Counted from the first letter of the stretch, positions 22,053 to 32,017 are shown. The stretch is DNA of 64,000 bases from Enterobacter ludwigii (GCA_900068845.1 CEFQ01000003.1:1-64000), one strand, 5' to 3'. Numbers and translations: made by a program. Notes: generated by a model from the letters alone, not told the origin.

Positions 22053-24323
22053 TTACGCCGTTTCACCCCGCAGGTTCTGCGCCGCTTTTACCATGTTTGC
22101 CAATGCCTGACGGGTTTCCGTCCAGCCACGGGTTTTCAGGCCACAATCCGGGTTAACCCACAGACGCTCCTCCGGAATGCTCTGCGCCGCTTTACGCAGC
22201 AACTCTTCCATCCACTCCACGCTCGGCACGTTCGGTGAGTGAATGTCATATACGCCCGGACCAATTTCATTGGGGTAATCGAACGCCTTAAAGGTATCCA
22301 GCAGGTCCATATCGGAACGTGACGTTTCGATGGTGATGACGTCCGCATCCAGCGCGGCAATCGAATCCATGATGTCGTTGAACTCGCAGTAACACATGTG
22401 GGTGTGAATCTGCGTGTCATCCTGCGCCACGGCGGCATTAAGACGGAACGCATCCACCGCCCAGGTCAGATACGCGGCCCAATCGGACTGATGCAGTGGC
22501 AGGCCTTCACGCAGTGCCGGCTCATCAATCTGAATGATGCCGATACCGGCTTTTTCCAGATCCTCCACTTCGTCACGTAGCGCCAGCGCAATCTGTTTGG
22601 CAATGGTTTCACGGCTCACATCTTCACGCGGGAACGACCAGCAGAGAATGGTCACCGGACCGGTCAGCATGCCTTTAACCGGTTTATCGGTCAGCGACTG
22701 CGCATACTTCGCCCACTCAACGGTGATCGCCCGTGGACGGCTTACGTCGCCAATGATAACCGGCGGTTTGACGCAGCGTGAACCATAGCTCTGCACCCAG
22801 CCGTTTTGGGTGAACACGAAGCCGTCGAGGTTTTCGCCGAAGTATTCAACCATGTCGTTACGTTCTGCTTCTCCGTGCACTAACACGTCGAGTCCTAAAC
22901 GTTCCTGCTCAACAATCGCCTGTTTGATGTGTTCCGCGATGCCGGTGCGGTAATTACCGCCATCAATGTTGCCTTTCTTAAAGTCGAGCCGCAGCCCACG
23001 AATTTCAGTGGTCTGCGGGAATGAACCGATGGTGGTGGTCGGCCATGCGGGCAGGTTGAAGCGCTGACGCTGCGCTTTCGCACGCTCGGTGTAGCTGCTG
23101 GCGCGTTCAGTGTCTTTGGTCTGGATTTTCGCCAGACGCTCGCCGACTGCAGCATTGTGAACGCGTGTTGAGTGGGCACGCGCACGAATCGGCGCACTCC
23201 ACGCAACCAGCGAAGCCGCATCATTGTTGTTCAGCGCGTTGCTCAGCAGCGACAGCTCAGCACACTTCTGCAGGGCAAAGGCGAACCAGCTTTTCACTTC
23301 TTCATCAAGGCGGGTTTCCACGCTGAGATCGATTGGGCTATGAAGGAGTGAGCAAGAGGAGCCGATCCACAGCTGTTTACGCTGGCTGAGCAGCGGCTGC
23401 AAACGCTCAAACCAGCTGCTGAGATCCGCACGCCAGACGTTACGACCGTTGATCACCCCAACAGACAGCAGCCAATCCGCGGGAATCTGCTGGTTCAACT
23501 GTTGGATGTCGTCTTTGCCGTGAACCAGGTCAACGTGCAGACCTTGCACCGGCAGCGCTTTAATGACGTCAATGTTCTGGCCGATGCTGTCGAAATAGGC
23601 GGTGAGCAGCAGTTTAGTTTCGCCCTGCAGCGCGTCGTAAGCCGGTTGGTATGCAGCGCGCCACGCTTGTGGCAGTTCCAGCGCCAGTGCTGGCTCATCG
23701 ATCTGCACCCATTCGATATCACGTTTTTTCAGTTCGGCCAGCACCTGTTGGTAAACCGGCAGAATGTCTTTGAGCAGTGACAGACGATCGAATGGCTCGC
23801 CTTTGACTTTACCCAGCCACAGATAGGTGACCGGGCCGAGAAGCACCGGTTTAACCTTGTGGCCGAGCGCCAGCGCTTCGTCAACTTCATCCAGCAATTG
23901 GGGCCAGGTCAGTTTGAACTGCTGCCCTCGAGTGAATTCCGGCACCATGTAGTGATAGTTGGTGTTAAACCATTTGGTCATTTCCGCCGCCGCCGCAGGT
24001 TCCCCGCTTGGTGCGCGGCCACGGCCGAGGCGGAATAGCGTATCGAGATCGACGGATCCATCTTTGTTCTGATGGCGTGCGGGCACGTTACCCAGCAGCA
24101 GGCTGGTGGTGAGAACGTGATCGTACCAGGCGAAATCGCCAACCGGCAGCAGATCGATGCCCGCCTCTTTCTGCTGTTGCCAGTGACGGGCACGCAACTC
24201 GCGCCCCACCGCCAGCAGCGCTTCCTGTGAGCTGTTACCTGCCCAATAGCTTTCCTGTGCTTTCTTCAGTTCACGACGCAGACCGACGCGAGGGAAACCG
24301 AGTGTATGGTTCAGAATGGTCAT
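22053..24323 (-). CDS. metE: Cobalamin-independent methionine synthase
   Basis: Transfers the methyl group from 5-methyltetrahydropteroyl-triglutamate to homocysteine without B12. It has 756 residues (E. coli 753) in two barrel domains. The zinc ligands are recognisable in the C-terminal half: His642 and Cys644 in HTHMCYCEF, Glu666 in ITIETSRSD and Cys727 in [11 protein letters not shown]. The folate and substrate segment [11 protein letters not shown] lies near 434. It is divergent from its activator metR, with MetJ boxes between. Confidence 0.97.
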   Translation of the reverse strand: MTILNHTLGFPRVGLRRELKKAQESYWAGNSSQEALLAVGRELRARHWQQQKEAGIDLLPVGDFAWYDHVLTTSLLLGNVPARHQNKDGSVDLDTLFRLGRGRAPSGEPAAAAEMTKWFNTNYHYMVPEFTRGQQFKLTWPQLLDEVDEALALGHKVKPVLLGPVTYLWLGKVKGEPFDRLSLLKDILPVYQQVLAELKKRDIEWVQIDEPALALELPQAWRAAYQPAYDALQGETKLLLTAYFDSIGQNIDVIKALPVQGLHVDLVHGKDDIQQLNQQIPADWLLSVGVINGRNVWRADLSSWFERLQPLLSQRKQLWIGSSCSLLHSPIDLSVETRLDEEVKSWFAFALQKCAELSLLSNALNNNDAASLVAWSAPIRARAHSTRVHNAAVGERLAKIQTKDTERASSYTERAKAQRQRFNLPAWPTTTIGSFPQTTEIRGLRLDFKKGNIDGGNYRTGIAEHIKQAIVEQERLGLDVLVHGEAERNDMVEYFGENLDGFVFTQNGWVQSYGSRCVKPPVIIGDVSRPRAITVEWAKYAQSLTDKPVKGMLTGPVTILCWSFPREDVSRETIAKQIALALRDEVEDLEKAGIGIIQIDEPALREGLPLHQSDWAAYLTWAVDAFRLNAAVAQDDTQIHTHMCYCEFNDIMDSIAALDADVITIETSRSDMDLLDTFKAFDYPNEIGPGVYDIHSPNVPSVEWMEELLRKAAQSIPEERLWVNPDCGLKTRGWTETRQALANMVKAAQNLRGETA

Positions 24324-24440
24324 TTTCTGTTCTCCAGATATTCTTGAGGTACAACCGATTTACGTTCATCCAGCGAGTCACGATTCCCTTCGCTGAGCAG
24401 TGTGGCTGGACAAACGTAAAGTGGCCGCGACGTTTGCCCG

Positions 24441-24464
24441 GGATGTTTAGCCGTCCAGATGTTT
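24441..24464. promoter_or_regulatory. MetJ operator (three tandem met boxes)
   Basis: Three consecutive octamers, GGATGTTT, AGCCGTCC and AGATGTTT, resemble the MetJ box AGACGTCT and are arranged head to tail as MetJ dimers require. They lie in the metE/metR divergent interval, 72 bases before metR and 117 bases before metE. MetJ with S-adenosylmethionine would repress both genes. A clean MetR box (TGAA-N5-TTCA) was not seen. Confidence 0.7.
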
Positions 24465-24536
24465 ACACCGCCATAATCTGCGGGTACTGTATGTTCCTCA
24501 AGCGCAATTTGTTCAATCTCGATGTGAAGGATTCTC

Positions 24537-25469
24537 ATGATCGAACTCAAACACCTGCGGACGCTGCAGGCGTTACGGAATACCGGCTCATTAGCCGCCG
24601 CCGCCTCACAGCTTCATCAGACGCAATCCGCGTTGTCCCACCAGTTCAGCGATCTGGAACAGCGGCTGGGCTTTCGTCTGTTTGTGCGTAAAAGCCAGCC
24701 GCTGCGTTTTACGCCGCAGGGAGAGATTTTATTGCAGCTGGCTGAGCAGGTTTTGCCACAGATTCAGCAGGCTTTGCAGGCGTGCCATGAGCCGCATCAG
24801 ACCACCTTGCGTATCGCTATTGAGTGTCACAGCTGCATTCAATGGCTCACGCCGGCGCTGAATAATTTCCGCCAGAGCTGGCCGCAGGTGGTGATGGATT
24901 TCAAATCCGGCGTGACCTTTGATCCGCAGCCGGCGTTGCAGCAGGGCGAGTTGGATGTGGTGTTGACCTCCGATATATTGCCGCGCAGCGGGCTGTTCTA
25001 TTCACCGATGTTCGATTTTGAAGTGCGTTTGGTGATGGCGCCGGATCATCCTTTGGCGCAGCTTGAACATATTGCCCCAGAAGATATGGCCGATGAGGTG
25101 CTGATGATCTATCCGGTGCAGCGTCAGCGTTTAGATGTGTGGCGCCATTTCCTGCAACCTGCGGGCGTGAGTCCGGCCTTGAAGAGCGTGGATAACACGT
25201 TATTGCTGATTCAAATGGTGTCGGCGCGCATGGGCATCGCCGCGCTGCCGCATTGGGTGGTAGAGAATTTTGAGCAGCAGGGTTTGGTGGTGACGAAGAC
25301 GTTGGGCGATGGCTTGTGGAGTCGCTTGTATGCCGCCGTACGCGAAGGCGAGCAACGTCAGCCGGTGATGGAAGCCTTTGTGCGGTTTGCCCGTCAGCAT
25401 GCCTGTGAACATCTGCCTTTCGTGCGCGATGCCGCGCGTCCGGGCTCACTGCAAACCACCTCATCCTGA
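24537..25469 (+). CDS. metR: LysR-type activator of methionine genes MetR
   Basis: Homocysteine-responsive regulator of metE, metH and other genes. It has 310 residues (E. coli 317). The N-terminal helix-turn-helix covers about residues 18-40 ([20 protein letters not shown]), followed by the linker and an effector-binding domain with [14 protein letters not shown] (near 92) and the [24 protein letters not shown] stretch near 215-240. The C-terminal tail differs from E. coli, as is common. It is transcribed away from metE. Confidence 0.96.
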   Translation: MIELKHLRTLQALRNTGSLAAAASQLHQTQSALSHQFSDLEQRLGFRLFVRKSQPLRFTPQGEILLQLAEQVLPQIQQALQACHEPHQTTLRIAIECHSCIQWLTPALNNFRQSWPQVVMDFKSGVTFDPQPALQQGELDVVLTSDILPRSGLFYSPMFDFEVRLVMAPDHPLAQLEHIAPEDMADEVLMIYPVQRQRLDVWRHFLQPAGVSPALKSVDNTLLLIQMVSARMGIAALPHWVVENFEQQGLVVTKTLGDGLWSRLYAAVREGEQRQPVMEAFVRFARQHACEHLPFVRDAARPGSLQTTSS

Positions 25470-25562
25470 TGATGTTGGGCGACGAAGGTCGCCCACGCTG
25501 TTATCCCTGCCCCGCCTGCTCTATAATGCGCCGCCTCAACCCGCGACCAAGAGAGTTTCACC

Positions 25563-26042
25563 ATGATGAGTAACGATGTTCTGCGCAGCGTGCGCTATAT
25601 GCTTGATTTGAGCGATAGCAAAGTGGTGGAGATTTTTGCCTTGGCGGGCAGTGAAGTGCCGCTGGAAGATGTGCAGGCGTGGATGAAGAAGGATGACGAT
25701 GCCGCGTTTCGCAAGCTGCCGGATGTGTTGATGGGTTATTTCCTTAACGGTCTGATTTTTTACCGTCGCGGTAAGAGTGAAGATGCGCCCGCGCCTTCGA
25801 TTGAGCGTCGCATGAATAACAATATTTTCATGAAGAAATTGCGTATCGCCTTTGCGCTGAAGACCACCGACATTCCGGATGTGTTGCTGAAAGCGAACTT
25901 TAAGATTTCGCAGGCTGAGGTGGGTGCGATTTTCCGCAACCCGGAACACAAGAACTTCCGCGAGTGCGGCGACCAGATTCTGCGTAATTTCCTGAAAGGT
26001 TTGACGATGATTCATCGTCCGGGGCCGGTTAAGAAGACTTAA
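25563..26042 (+). CDS. DUF1456 family protein, YehS-like
   Basis: Protein of 159 residues in the DUF1456/YehS family, built of two similar repeats of about 70 residues. The paired motifs FLNGLIFYRRGK (near 60) and FLKGLTMIHRPG (near 143), and LRSVRYMLDL with LRIAFALKT, show the internal duplication. Function is unknown. GAGAG seven bases upstream supports the start at 25563, and a perfect TATAAT at 25522-25527 is a likely -10 box. E. coli yehS lies elsewhere; here the gene is inserted between metR and yigM. Full identity with E. coli yehS is likely but not certain. Confidence 0.85.
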   Translation: MMSNDVLRSVRYMLDLSDSKVVEIFALAGSEVPLEDVQAWMKKDDDAAFRKLPDVLMGYFLNGLIFYRRGKSEDAPAPSIERRMNNNIFMKKLRIAFALKTTDIPDVLLKANFKISQAEVGAIFRNPEHKNFRECGDQILRNFLKGLTMIHRPGPVKKT

Positions 26043-26066
26043 TCGCTTCTTTATTCGCGCCAGGTC

Positions 26067-26164
26067 AGGGATAGCGCGGCAGATCGCAAAGGGAAACCAC
26101 TTCCTTGTGGATCAGCCTCGCCATCCATGGCTCGGATGCTTTGCTCCTCTGCCGCGCTATCCCT
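26067..26164. repeat. 98-bp inverted repeat with two inner hairpins
   Basis: A 17-base perfect outer stem, AGGGATAGCGCGGCAGA (26067-26083) with its complement at 26148-26164, is extended by GCAAAG (26086-26091) pairing with CTTTGC (26139-26144). Inside lie CCAC...GTGG and GCCATCCATGGC (26120-26131) hairpins, so the unit can fold as a multi-branched cruciform. It fills the convergent gap between the DUF1456 gene and yigM. No ORF is present. It looks like a non-coding mobile or REP-like element but I cannot assign a named family. Confidence 0.7.
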
Positions 26165-26176
26165 TCCCTATTGGCT

Positions 26177-27040
26177 TTATGCGATGCTTTTCTTACCTAG
26201 TACCCAGCGTTTATGCACATAAAGTGATGCGAAGATGACGGCGGCACCGGCGATAAAACTCGGCCAGTGCGGTTTTTCCTGCCAGATCGCCAGGTTCACC
26301 AGTAAGCCCGCCGGCACATGCATATTGTTCATAATCCCCAAGGTGCCGGCATCCACCTGCGTAGCGCCGTAGTTCCACATGAAGTAGCCCAAACCTGAAG
26401 CTGCCACGCCCAGCCACACCAGAATGCCCCACTGCAGCGATGTCGTCGGCAGTTTATTGGGATTGCCCCACAGGCTCCAGGCAATCACCGCGATGATCAC
26501 CGCACCCAGATAGAACCACGAAAACGCGGTGTGCTGTGGCATGGGACGGGTTTCCTGCAGGCGTTTGTAACCCACCATGCCGATGGCGAAGCAGATATTG
26601 GCCGCCTGCACCAGCAACAAGCCGAACCAGAAATGGTCGCTGACTTTGTCATAGCGAATAATCGCCGCACCGATGACTGCCAGCAATGCACTGAAGGCAT
26701 AGCCAATGCGCAGTGGACGTCGGCTCAGCAAATCGTAGATCAGCGTGACATACAGCGGCGTCATCACGGTAAACAGCAGGAACTCGGTCACGCTCAGGTA
26801 CAGATAGGCTTCAAAGCTCAGCAAATACATGATGCCAAGCTGCAGCATGCCCACCAGCATATACAGCAAAAGGGTTGAAGCACGATAACCGCGCCAGCGC
26901 AGAAACGGTAAGAAGACGATGGCGGCGAGCGCCAGACGCATTAATACGGAGAACCAGGAATCCACCTGACCTGCAAGGTATTCCCCGATTAAACTGAAGG
27001 AAAAGGCCCACAGAATGGTGGTAACGATCAGTAACGGCAC
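26177..27040 (-). CDS. yigM: EamA/DMT family transporter YigM (biotin importer family)
   Basis: Ten-helix membrane protein of the drug/metabolite transporter superfamily. E. coli YigM has been assigned as a biotin transporter. Near the N terminus TTILWAFSFSLIGEYLAG and in the second repeat LGYFMWNYGATQVDAGTLG are highly conserved. The start is unclear: no ATG is available. The GTG at 27040 (GAG nine bases upstream) gives 287 residues; a TTG at 27091 would add 17 residues. In E. coli it adjoins metR and yigL; here a DUF1456 gene and glpT are inserted on either side. Confidence 0.88.
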   Translation of the reverse strand: MPLLIVTTILWAFSFSLIGEYLAGQVDSWFSVLMRLALAAIVFLPFLRWRGYRASTLLLYMLVGMLQLGIMYLLSFEAYLYLSVTEFLLFTVMTPLYVTLIYDLLSRRPLRIGYAFSALLAVIGAAIIRYDKVSDHFWFGLLLVQAANICFAIGMVGYKRLQETRPMPQHTAFSWFYLGAVIIAVIAWSLWGNPNKLPTTSLQWGILVWLGVAASGLGYFMWNYGATQVDAGTLGIMNNMHVPAGLLVNLAIWQEKPHWPSFIAGAAVIFASLYVHKRWVLGKKSIA

Positions 27041-27170
27041 GGTAACGATCTCAAAATAAACAGTGCGGCTAGTGTAAACAAACTGTCGCAATCGGGCTGA
27101 ACTATCTGGTTTACAACTGTACGAAATGACACCAAATAATTCTCATCGCCTCCCTTTCAGCTCGGCTAAA

Positions 27171-27190
27171 AATGCGCGAAATCCAACATT
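27171..27190. promoter_or_regulatory. Candidate GlpR operator upstream of glpT
   Basis: AATGCGCGAAATCCAACATT agrees with the GlpR consensus as I recall it (WATKYTCGWTAWCGAMCATW) at 17 of 20 positions. It lies about 190 bases before glpT. GlpR represses glycerol-3-phosphate genes in the absence of inducer. Without a matrix score this remains a candidate. Confidence 0.4.
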
Positions 27191-27233
27191 TCCTGGTTTT
27201 TATCGCACTTCATTGTCATAAAACTGTAACAGT

Positions 27234-27249
27234 TGTGTCACATGTCACA
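27234..27249. promoter_or_regulatory. Candidate CRP site upstream of glpT
   Basis: TGTGT-CACATG-TCACA differs from the CRP consensus at one of ten positions. It lies about 130 bases before glpT, whose E. coli counterpart is CRP-activated. The rest of the 337-base yigM-glpT interval holds the candidate GlpR site and no ORF. Confidence 0.6.
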
Positions 27250-27377
27250 GTAACAGAACGTGACCATCACTATCCTTTGCGCGAAATGGAAACATCGCTT
27301 TTCCGTTTAAACATTTGCCGTATTTGCCCCAACCTGCTGGGAATTTATAACAATATCGCGCCCTGGAGGGCCAACTC

Positions 27378-28718
27378 ATGTTGAGTATCTTCAAACCTGC
27401 ACCGCATCGGCCCCAGGTGGCAGATGATCGTGTTGATCCACTGTATCGTCGCCTGCGCTGGCAAATTTTCCTGGGAATATTTTTCGGCTATGCCGCCTAC
27501 TATTTAGTGCGTAAGAACTTTGCGCTGGCGATGCCTTATCTGGTTGAACAAGGTTTCTCGCGCGGCGATCTCGGGTTTGCGCTGTCGGGAATTTCCATCG
27601 CTTACGGCTTCTCGAAATTCATTATGGGTTCGGTGTCGGACCGCTCGAATCCGCGCGTGTTTTTACCCGCCGGGTTGATCCTGGCTGCGGCGGTGATGTT
27701 GTTTATGGGCTTCGTGCCATGGGCGACATCGAGCATCATGGTGATGTTCGTGCTGCTGTTCCTGTGCGGCTGGTTCCAGGGCATGGGCTGGCCGCCGTGT
27801 GGGCGTACCATGGTGCATTGGTGGTCGCAGAAAGAGCGCGGCGGCATTGTATCAGTGTGGAACTGCGCGCATAACGTCGGCGGCGGCATTCCACCGCTGC
27901 TGTTCCTGCTCGGTATGGCGTGGTTTAACGACTGGAAAGCCGCACTGTATATGCCAGCGTTTGGTGCCATTCTCATCGCGATTATCGCTTTCGCTCTGAT
28001 GCGCGATACGCCACAGTCCTGCGGTTTACCGCCGATTGAAGCGTGGAAGAATGATTACCCGCCGGATTACAACGAAGATCACGAGCAGGAGCTGACGGCG
28101 AAACAGATTTTCATGCAGTACATTCTGCCCAACAAACTGCTGTGGTACATCGCACTGGCGAACGTGTTTGTTTATCTGCTGCGTTACGGCATTCTCGATT
28201 GGTCGCCGACCTACCTGAAAGAGGTGAAGCATTTCACGCTGGATAAATCATCGTGGGCCTACTTCCTCTACGAATATGCCGGTATTCCCGGCACGCTGTT
28301 ATGCGGTTGGATGTCGGACAAAGTATTTAGAGGAAATCGTGGCGCGACCGGCGTGTTCTTTATGACGCTGGTGACCATCGCCACCGTGGTCTATTGGCTG
28401 AATCCTCCGGGCAATCCAGGCATCGACATGCTGTGCATGATTGTGATCGGCTTCCTGATTTACGGTCCGGTGATGTTGATTGGCTTACACGCGCTGGAGC
28501 TGGCACCGAAAAAAGCGGCGGGAACGGCGGCGGGCTTTACCGGGCTATTTGGCTATCTTGGTGGGTCGGTGGCGGCCAGTGCGATTGTTGGTTACACCGT
28601 GGATTACTTCGGCTGGGACGGCGGTTTCATCGTGATGATTGGCGGCTCAGTGCTGGCGGTGATCCTGCTGCTGCTCACCATGGTGAGCGAACATAAGCAC
28701 AAGAAACAGTTGGTATAA
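27378..28718 (+). CDS. glpT: Glycerol-3-phosphate:phosphate antiporter
   Basis: Inner-membrane major facilitator that imports glycerol 3-phosphate in exchange for phosphate; it is also the usual entry route for fosfomycin. It has 446 residues (E. coli 452) and is nearly collinear with E. coli GlpT, including the starting [10 protein letters not shown], the Arg in [14 protein letters not shown] near 45 and the Arg in [10 protein letters not shown] near 268, which bind substrate phosphate. GGAGGG precedes the ATG. In E. coli glpT is elsewhere and followed by glpQ; here it stands alone between yigM and yigL with no glpQ. Confidence 0.97.
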   Translation: MLSIFKPAPHRPQVADDRVDPLYRRLRWQIFLGIFFGYAAYYLVRKNFALAMPYLVEQGFSRGDLGFALSGISIAYGFSKFIMGSVSDRSNPRVFLPAGLILAAAVMLFMGFVPWATSSIMVMFVLLFLCGWFQGMGWPPCGRTMVHWWSQKERGGIVSVWNCAHNVGGGIPPLLFLLGMAWFNDWKAALYMPAFGAILIAIIAFALMRDTPQSCGLPPIEAWKNDYPPDYNEDHEQELTAKQIFMQYILPNKLLWYIALANVFVYLLRYGILDWSPTYLKEVKHFTLDKSSWAYFLYEYAGIPGTLLCGWMSDKVFRGNRGATGVFFMTLVTIATVVYWLNPPGNPGIDMLCMIVIGFLIYGPVMLIGLHALELAPKKAAGTAAGFTGLFGYLGGSVAASAIVGYTVDYFGWDGGFIVMIGGSVLAVILLLLTMVSEHKHKKQLV

Positions 28719-28724
28719 CCAGAG

Positions 28725-28753
28725 CGGGCCGGTCATCGCCGGCCCGTTTTTTT
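28725..28753 (+). terminator. Rho-independent terminator after glpT
   Basis: CGGGCCGG-TCATCG-CCGGCCCG (28725-28746) followed by seven T (28747-28753) lies six bases after the glpT stop. The T tract reaches into the stop codon of convergent yigL. Confidence 0.9.
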
Positions 28754-29552
28754 AGGCGAGGAACAGTTTACGCAAGGTGTGCGGCACCGCATCATCCGCG
28801 TTGCTGCCAATCACTTCCAGCGTTGGCAAGGTGTCTTTCAGACGTTGCTGCCCATTACGCATGATGCAGCCTTTGCCTGACATGCTCAGCATCTCCACAT
28901 CATTCATGCCGTCGCCGAAGGCGATGCACTCTTTCAGCGAGTGGCCGAGTTGTTTCGAGACTGCTTCCAGCGCGTGGCCTTTAGAAACGCCGCCCGCCAT
29001 CACTTCCAGACAGGTCGGCAGCGAGAAGCTGACATTCACGCGATCGCCCCAACGCGCTTCAATCGCTTGTTCCATTGGAATCAAACGCTCTGGATCTTCG
29101 CAGGTAAAAAATACTTTGCTGATGCCGTCGGTCGGCAGCATGCCCGGCTGGTAAACCTGATAGTTAAAGACGGATTCGCGGAAATAGTCCTGCTCGTCCG
29201 GGCGATGGCGGCTCATGAACCATTCATCGTCGCGATAGACATGCGTCAGGATGTGCTCGTCATGATATTGCAGGCCGTACAGATCGCTGGCGATGTCGGC
29301 ATCCAGGTTGTGGCTGAACACCAATTCGCCTTCGGCGTTGTGCACGCGCGCACCGTTCGAGGTGATCATGTAAGCCGGAATGGCGAGTTTATCGCGCATC
29401 TGCCCGACGTCGATGTAGTGACGGCCGGTGGCAAAAACAAAGTGAATGTCACGCGCCACCAGCTCCTGCAGCGTAGAACGAGCGAACGATGTAAGGCGGT
29501 GGTCCGGAGAGAGCAGCGTGCCATCCAGGTCGGATGCGACGATGTGATACAT
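28752..29552 (-). CDS. yigL: HAD-family sugar/pyridoxal phosphate phosphatase YigL
   Basis: Cof-type (class IIB) haloacid dehalogenase phosphatase. E. coli YigL acts on sugar phosphates, including in the SgrS-controlled response to glucose-phosphate stress, and on pyridoxal phosphate. It has 266 residues as in E. coli. The nucleophile motif is DLDGTLL (Asp8, Asp10), motif II is near ATGRHY, and Lys and acidic motifs are in GGVSKGHALE and AFGDGMNDVEML. It lies 37 bases after pldB. Confidence 0.95.
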   Translation of the reverse strand: MYHIVASDLDGTLLSPDHRLTSFARSTLQELVARDIHFVFATGRHYIDVGQMRDKLAIPAYMITSNGARVHNAEGELVFSHNLDADIASDLYGLQYHDEHILTHVYRDDEWFMSRHRPDEQDYFRESVFNYQVYQPGMLPTDGISKVFFTCEDPERLIPMEQAIEARWGDRVNVSFSLPTCLEVMAGGVSKGHALEAVSKQLGHSLKECIAFGDGMNDVEMLSMSGKGCIMRNGQQRLKDTLPTLEVIGSNADDAVPHTLRKLFLA

Positions 29553-29589
29553 GTAAACCTCGGGTGTTGATATCGGAAAGTAAAATGAA

Positions 29590-30582
29590 TTAAGCGTGAT
29601 GCTCGAAGAAATCGATCACCGCGTTCAGCGCTTCGGCGCGCATCGCGTCTGTTTCGAACAAAATCTCATGACGCGCTCCTTTGATTACATAAGGCGCATT
29701 ACCGGCGCAGGGATGTCCTGCTTCGGCCATCGCCGTACAAAATAGATTTTGTGAGCGGTTATCCACCACATCATCTTCACTGGCCTGCAGCAGCAAGGTC
29801 GGCGTAGTAATTTTTGCCACCTGGTTGAAGATGGCTCGACCGGCCTGTACGCCTTCGCGCACCCAGTGATACGTCGGTCCACCGACGCGAATCGCCGGAT
29901 CGTCGGCGTAAAAACGCAGGTTGCGGCGATAGCGTTCGCGGCTATGCGTCAGGCGATTAATGCCAAACGGATTAGCGCGCCAACGCCCGGTGCCCAGCGC
30001 GTAGCCTTCGCGCAGCGCGGGCAGTTTTTCTGTCCAGTCGAGAATGCGGTGCGCCATCCAGTCGGGCAGCGGCAGCACAATGCCAAACATTGGCGCGGAA
30101 AACACCGCGGCATGAAACGCCTGCGGCTGACGCGCCAGAAACAGCGCTAAAATCGCGCCGCCCATCGAATGGGCCAGCACGTAGCGCTGCTGGTAATGTG
30201 GGCTGACGATCGCTTTCAGATACAGCGTTTCCAGATCGTCAACGTAGTCGCCAAATTCCACCACATGGCCGCGATGCGAATCTTCCAGCAGACGTTCAGA
30301 TCGCCCCTGACCACGATGGTCCAGAATCACCACATCGTAGCCGCACATGAACAGGTCGTAGGCCAGTTCGGGATACTTGATATAGCTCTCAATGCGGCCG
30401 GGCACGACCAGAATGACACGACGATGTTGCGGTGAGGTGAAACGGACGTAGCGAATCTTCAGGTTACCCACGCCGGTGAATTCACACTCTTCACGGCGAC
30501 GCCAGAAGTCGAGCAGCGGACCGGTAGCAAAGGCCGAAAAGCCTCGCTCACGTCCGAGCCAACCCTGTTTATGATGCTGCAT
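29590..30582 (-). CDS. pldB: Lysophospholipase L2
   Basis: Alpha/beta hydrolase that removes the acyl chain from lysophospholipids. It has 330 residues (E. coli 340). The nucleophile elbow LAHSMGGA gives Ser139; DHRGQGRSERL near 88 and the late Asp (SEDDVVDN) and His (GARHEIL) complete the hydrolase core. It is followed by yigL and divergent from rhtB, as in E. coli. PldA and RhtC-RecQ genes lie a few kilobases away in the same conserved block. Confidence 0.94.
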   Translation of the reverse strand: MQHHKQGWLGRERGFSAFATGPLLDFWRRREECEFTGVGNLKIRYVRFTSPQHRRVILVVPGRIESYIKYPELAYDLFMCGYDVVILDHRGQGRSERLLEDSHRGHVVEFGDYVDDLETLYLKAIVSPHYQQRYVLAHSMGGAILALFLARQPQAFHAAVFSAPMFGIVLPLPDWMAHRILDWTEKLPALREGYALGTGRWRANPFGINRLTHSRERYRRNLRFYADDPAIRVGGPTYHWVREGVQAGRAIFNQVAKITTPTLLLQASEDDVVDNRSQNLFCTAMAEAGHPCAGNAPYVIKGARHEILFETDAMRAEALNAVIDFFEHHA

Positions 30583-30686
30583 TCGTCCCCCTGAAAAAAA
30601 CGTGATTTGCGCGTCTGCACTGCGTAGCGTGCGGCGATTTTCTGTCGTATTGTGTCACACTTCGCTAACTTCAGGGAATGTCACAC

Positions 30687-31310
30687 ATGACCATTGAATG
30701 GTGGTTAACCTACCTGCTGACCACAACCATCCTCAGCCTTTCACCCGGTTCCGGCGCAATTAACACCATGAGCACCGGCATCAGCCACGGCTATCGCGGG
30801 GCGGCGGCATCGATTACTGGCTTGCAGCTTGGCCTGGCCATTCATATCGTGCTGGTCGGCGCCGGTTTAGGTGCGTTGTTTTCCCAATCACTTCTGGCCT
30901 TTGAAGTCCTGAAGTGGGCGGGTGCGGCCTATCTGGTGTGGCTAGGCATTCAGCAGTGGCGTTCCGCTGGCGGCATCGATCTCGACGCCGTTACTAAAGC
31001 GATGCCGCGTCGTCGCCTGTTCAAGCGCGCAGTGCTGGTGAATCTCACCAACCCGAAAAGCATCGTGTTTCTTGCCGCACTGTTTCCGCAGTTTATTCAG
31101 CCGCACCAGCCGCAGTTAATGCAATATCTGGTACTGGGCGTCACCACCATCGTGGTCGACATCATCGTGATGATTGGTTACGCCACGCTGGCGACGCGCA
31201 TCGCCGGTTGGATTAAAGGCCCGAAGCAGATGAAGCTGCTCAATCGCACCTTTGGTGGATTGTTTATGGCGGTAGGTGCGCTGCTGGCCAGCGCTCGTAA
31301 AATGGCTTAA
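30687..31310 (+). CDS. rhtB: Homoserine/homoserine lactone efflux protein RhtB
   Basis: LysE/RhtB family exporter of homoserine and related compounds. It has 207 residues (E. coli 206) with about six membrane helices; [16 protein letters not shown] near residues 17-32 and [19 protein letters not shown] near 116-134 are the family signatures. The start at 30687 fits homologues and sits nine bases after AGGGA; an ATG at 30678 directly abuts that Shine-Dalgarno. It converges with its paralogue rhtC. Confidence 0.95.
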   Translation: MTIEWWLTYLLTTTILSLSPGSGAINTMSTGISHGYRGAAASITGLQLGLAIHIVLVGAGLGALFSQSLLAFEVLKWAGAAYLVWLGIQQWRSAGGIDLDAVTKAMPRRRLFKRAVLVNLTNPKSIVFLAALFPQFIQPHQPQLMQYLVLGVTTIVVDIIVMIGYATLATRIAGWIKGPKQMKLLNRTFGGLFMAVGALLASARKMA

Positions 31311-31324
31311 GGATTTGCACTTAT

Positions 31325-31383
31325 CGTAGCGGCGCGATTTATCGCGCGCAGTTAAAAAACGCGCAATAAATTGCGCCGCTACG
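31325..31383. repeat. Palindromic intergenic element, family B
   Basis: An outer stem CGTAGCG (31325-31331) pairs with CGCTACG (31377-31383) and encloses two hairpins, GCGCGAT-TT-ATCGCGC (31332-31347) and GCGCAAT-AA-ATTGCGC (31361-31376), giving a cloverleaf-like fold. It lies between the convergent ends of rhtB and rhtC and may serve as their shared 3' end. The family A elements (7727, 37439) use the same parts, with hairpins at the outside. Confidence 0.75.
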
Positions 31384-31393
31384 GATCGAGATC

Positions 31394-32017
31394 TTATCGA
31401 GAGATGATGAGATGAATACCAAACCCGGCAAATAACACGCCCGCCATGCCATCCACCCACTTCGCCATACGCTGATACTTATCACGCATCCACGGCATGG
31501 CGAATATCGCCGCCACCAGCGTAAACCACGCGAACGTCTCACCGATAATCAGCAGGAACAAACCCCAGCGCTCCATCGCGCCCACGTCGTTACCCACAAA
31601 CAGCGAGAATACGCTACCGAAGTAGATGATCGCTTTCGGGTTCGACAAGTTCGTCAGAAAACCTTTCAGGAAGCTCATGCCTCTTTTCGGCAGTTCAACC
31701 ACTGGCGCATCTGTCTGCGGCTGCTTATGACGTTGACGCGCTGAGCGCATTAGCTGCCAGCCCATCCACAGCAGATACAATCCACCGCCGACCATAATAA
31801 TTTCATGCAGCCAGGCCATTTTTTCCAGGATCAGGTGCAGGCCCATCAACGCCACGCCGGCCCAAATCACAATGCCTAACGTGATGCCCAGAACCCCCAT
31901 CATCGCCTCTTTGCGGGACCGACTTGCCGCCGTTTGCGACACAAAGAAGAAGTCTGGGCCGGGACTCATCAGCGCAACCAGATGCACTAGCGCGACGGTA
32001 GCGAATAACATCAGCAT
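31394..32017 (-). CDS. rhtC: Threonine efflux protein RhtC
   Basis: LysE/RhtB family exporter that pumps out threonine. It has 207 residues (E. coli 206), about six membrane helices, with MSPGPDFFFVSQTAASRSRKEA reduced to the family core MSPGPDFFF near residue 17 and LTNLSNPKAIIYFGSVFS near 125. It lies 12 bases after recQ on the same strand and converges with rhtB. Confidence 0.95.
   Translation of the reverse strand: MLMLFATVALVHLVALMSPGPDFFFVSQTAASRSRKEAMMGVLGITLGIVIWAGVALMGLHLILEKMAWLHEIIMVGGGLYLLWMGWQLMRSARQRHKQPQTDAPVVELPKRGMSFLKGFLTNLSNPKAIIYFGSVFSLFVGNDVGAMERWGLFLLIIGETFAWFTLVAAIFAMPWMRDKYQRMAKWVDGMAGVLFAGFGIHLIISR

Noticed and set aside
24324..24536. MetR box in the metE-metR interval
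   Set aside because: No sequence close to TGAA-N5-TTCA was found by eye, so only the MetJ boxes are reported.
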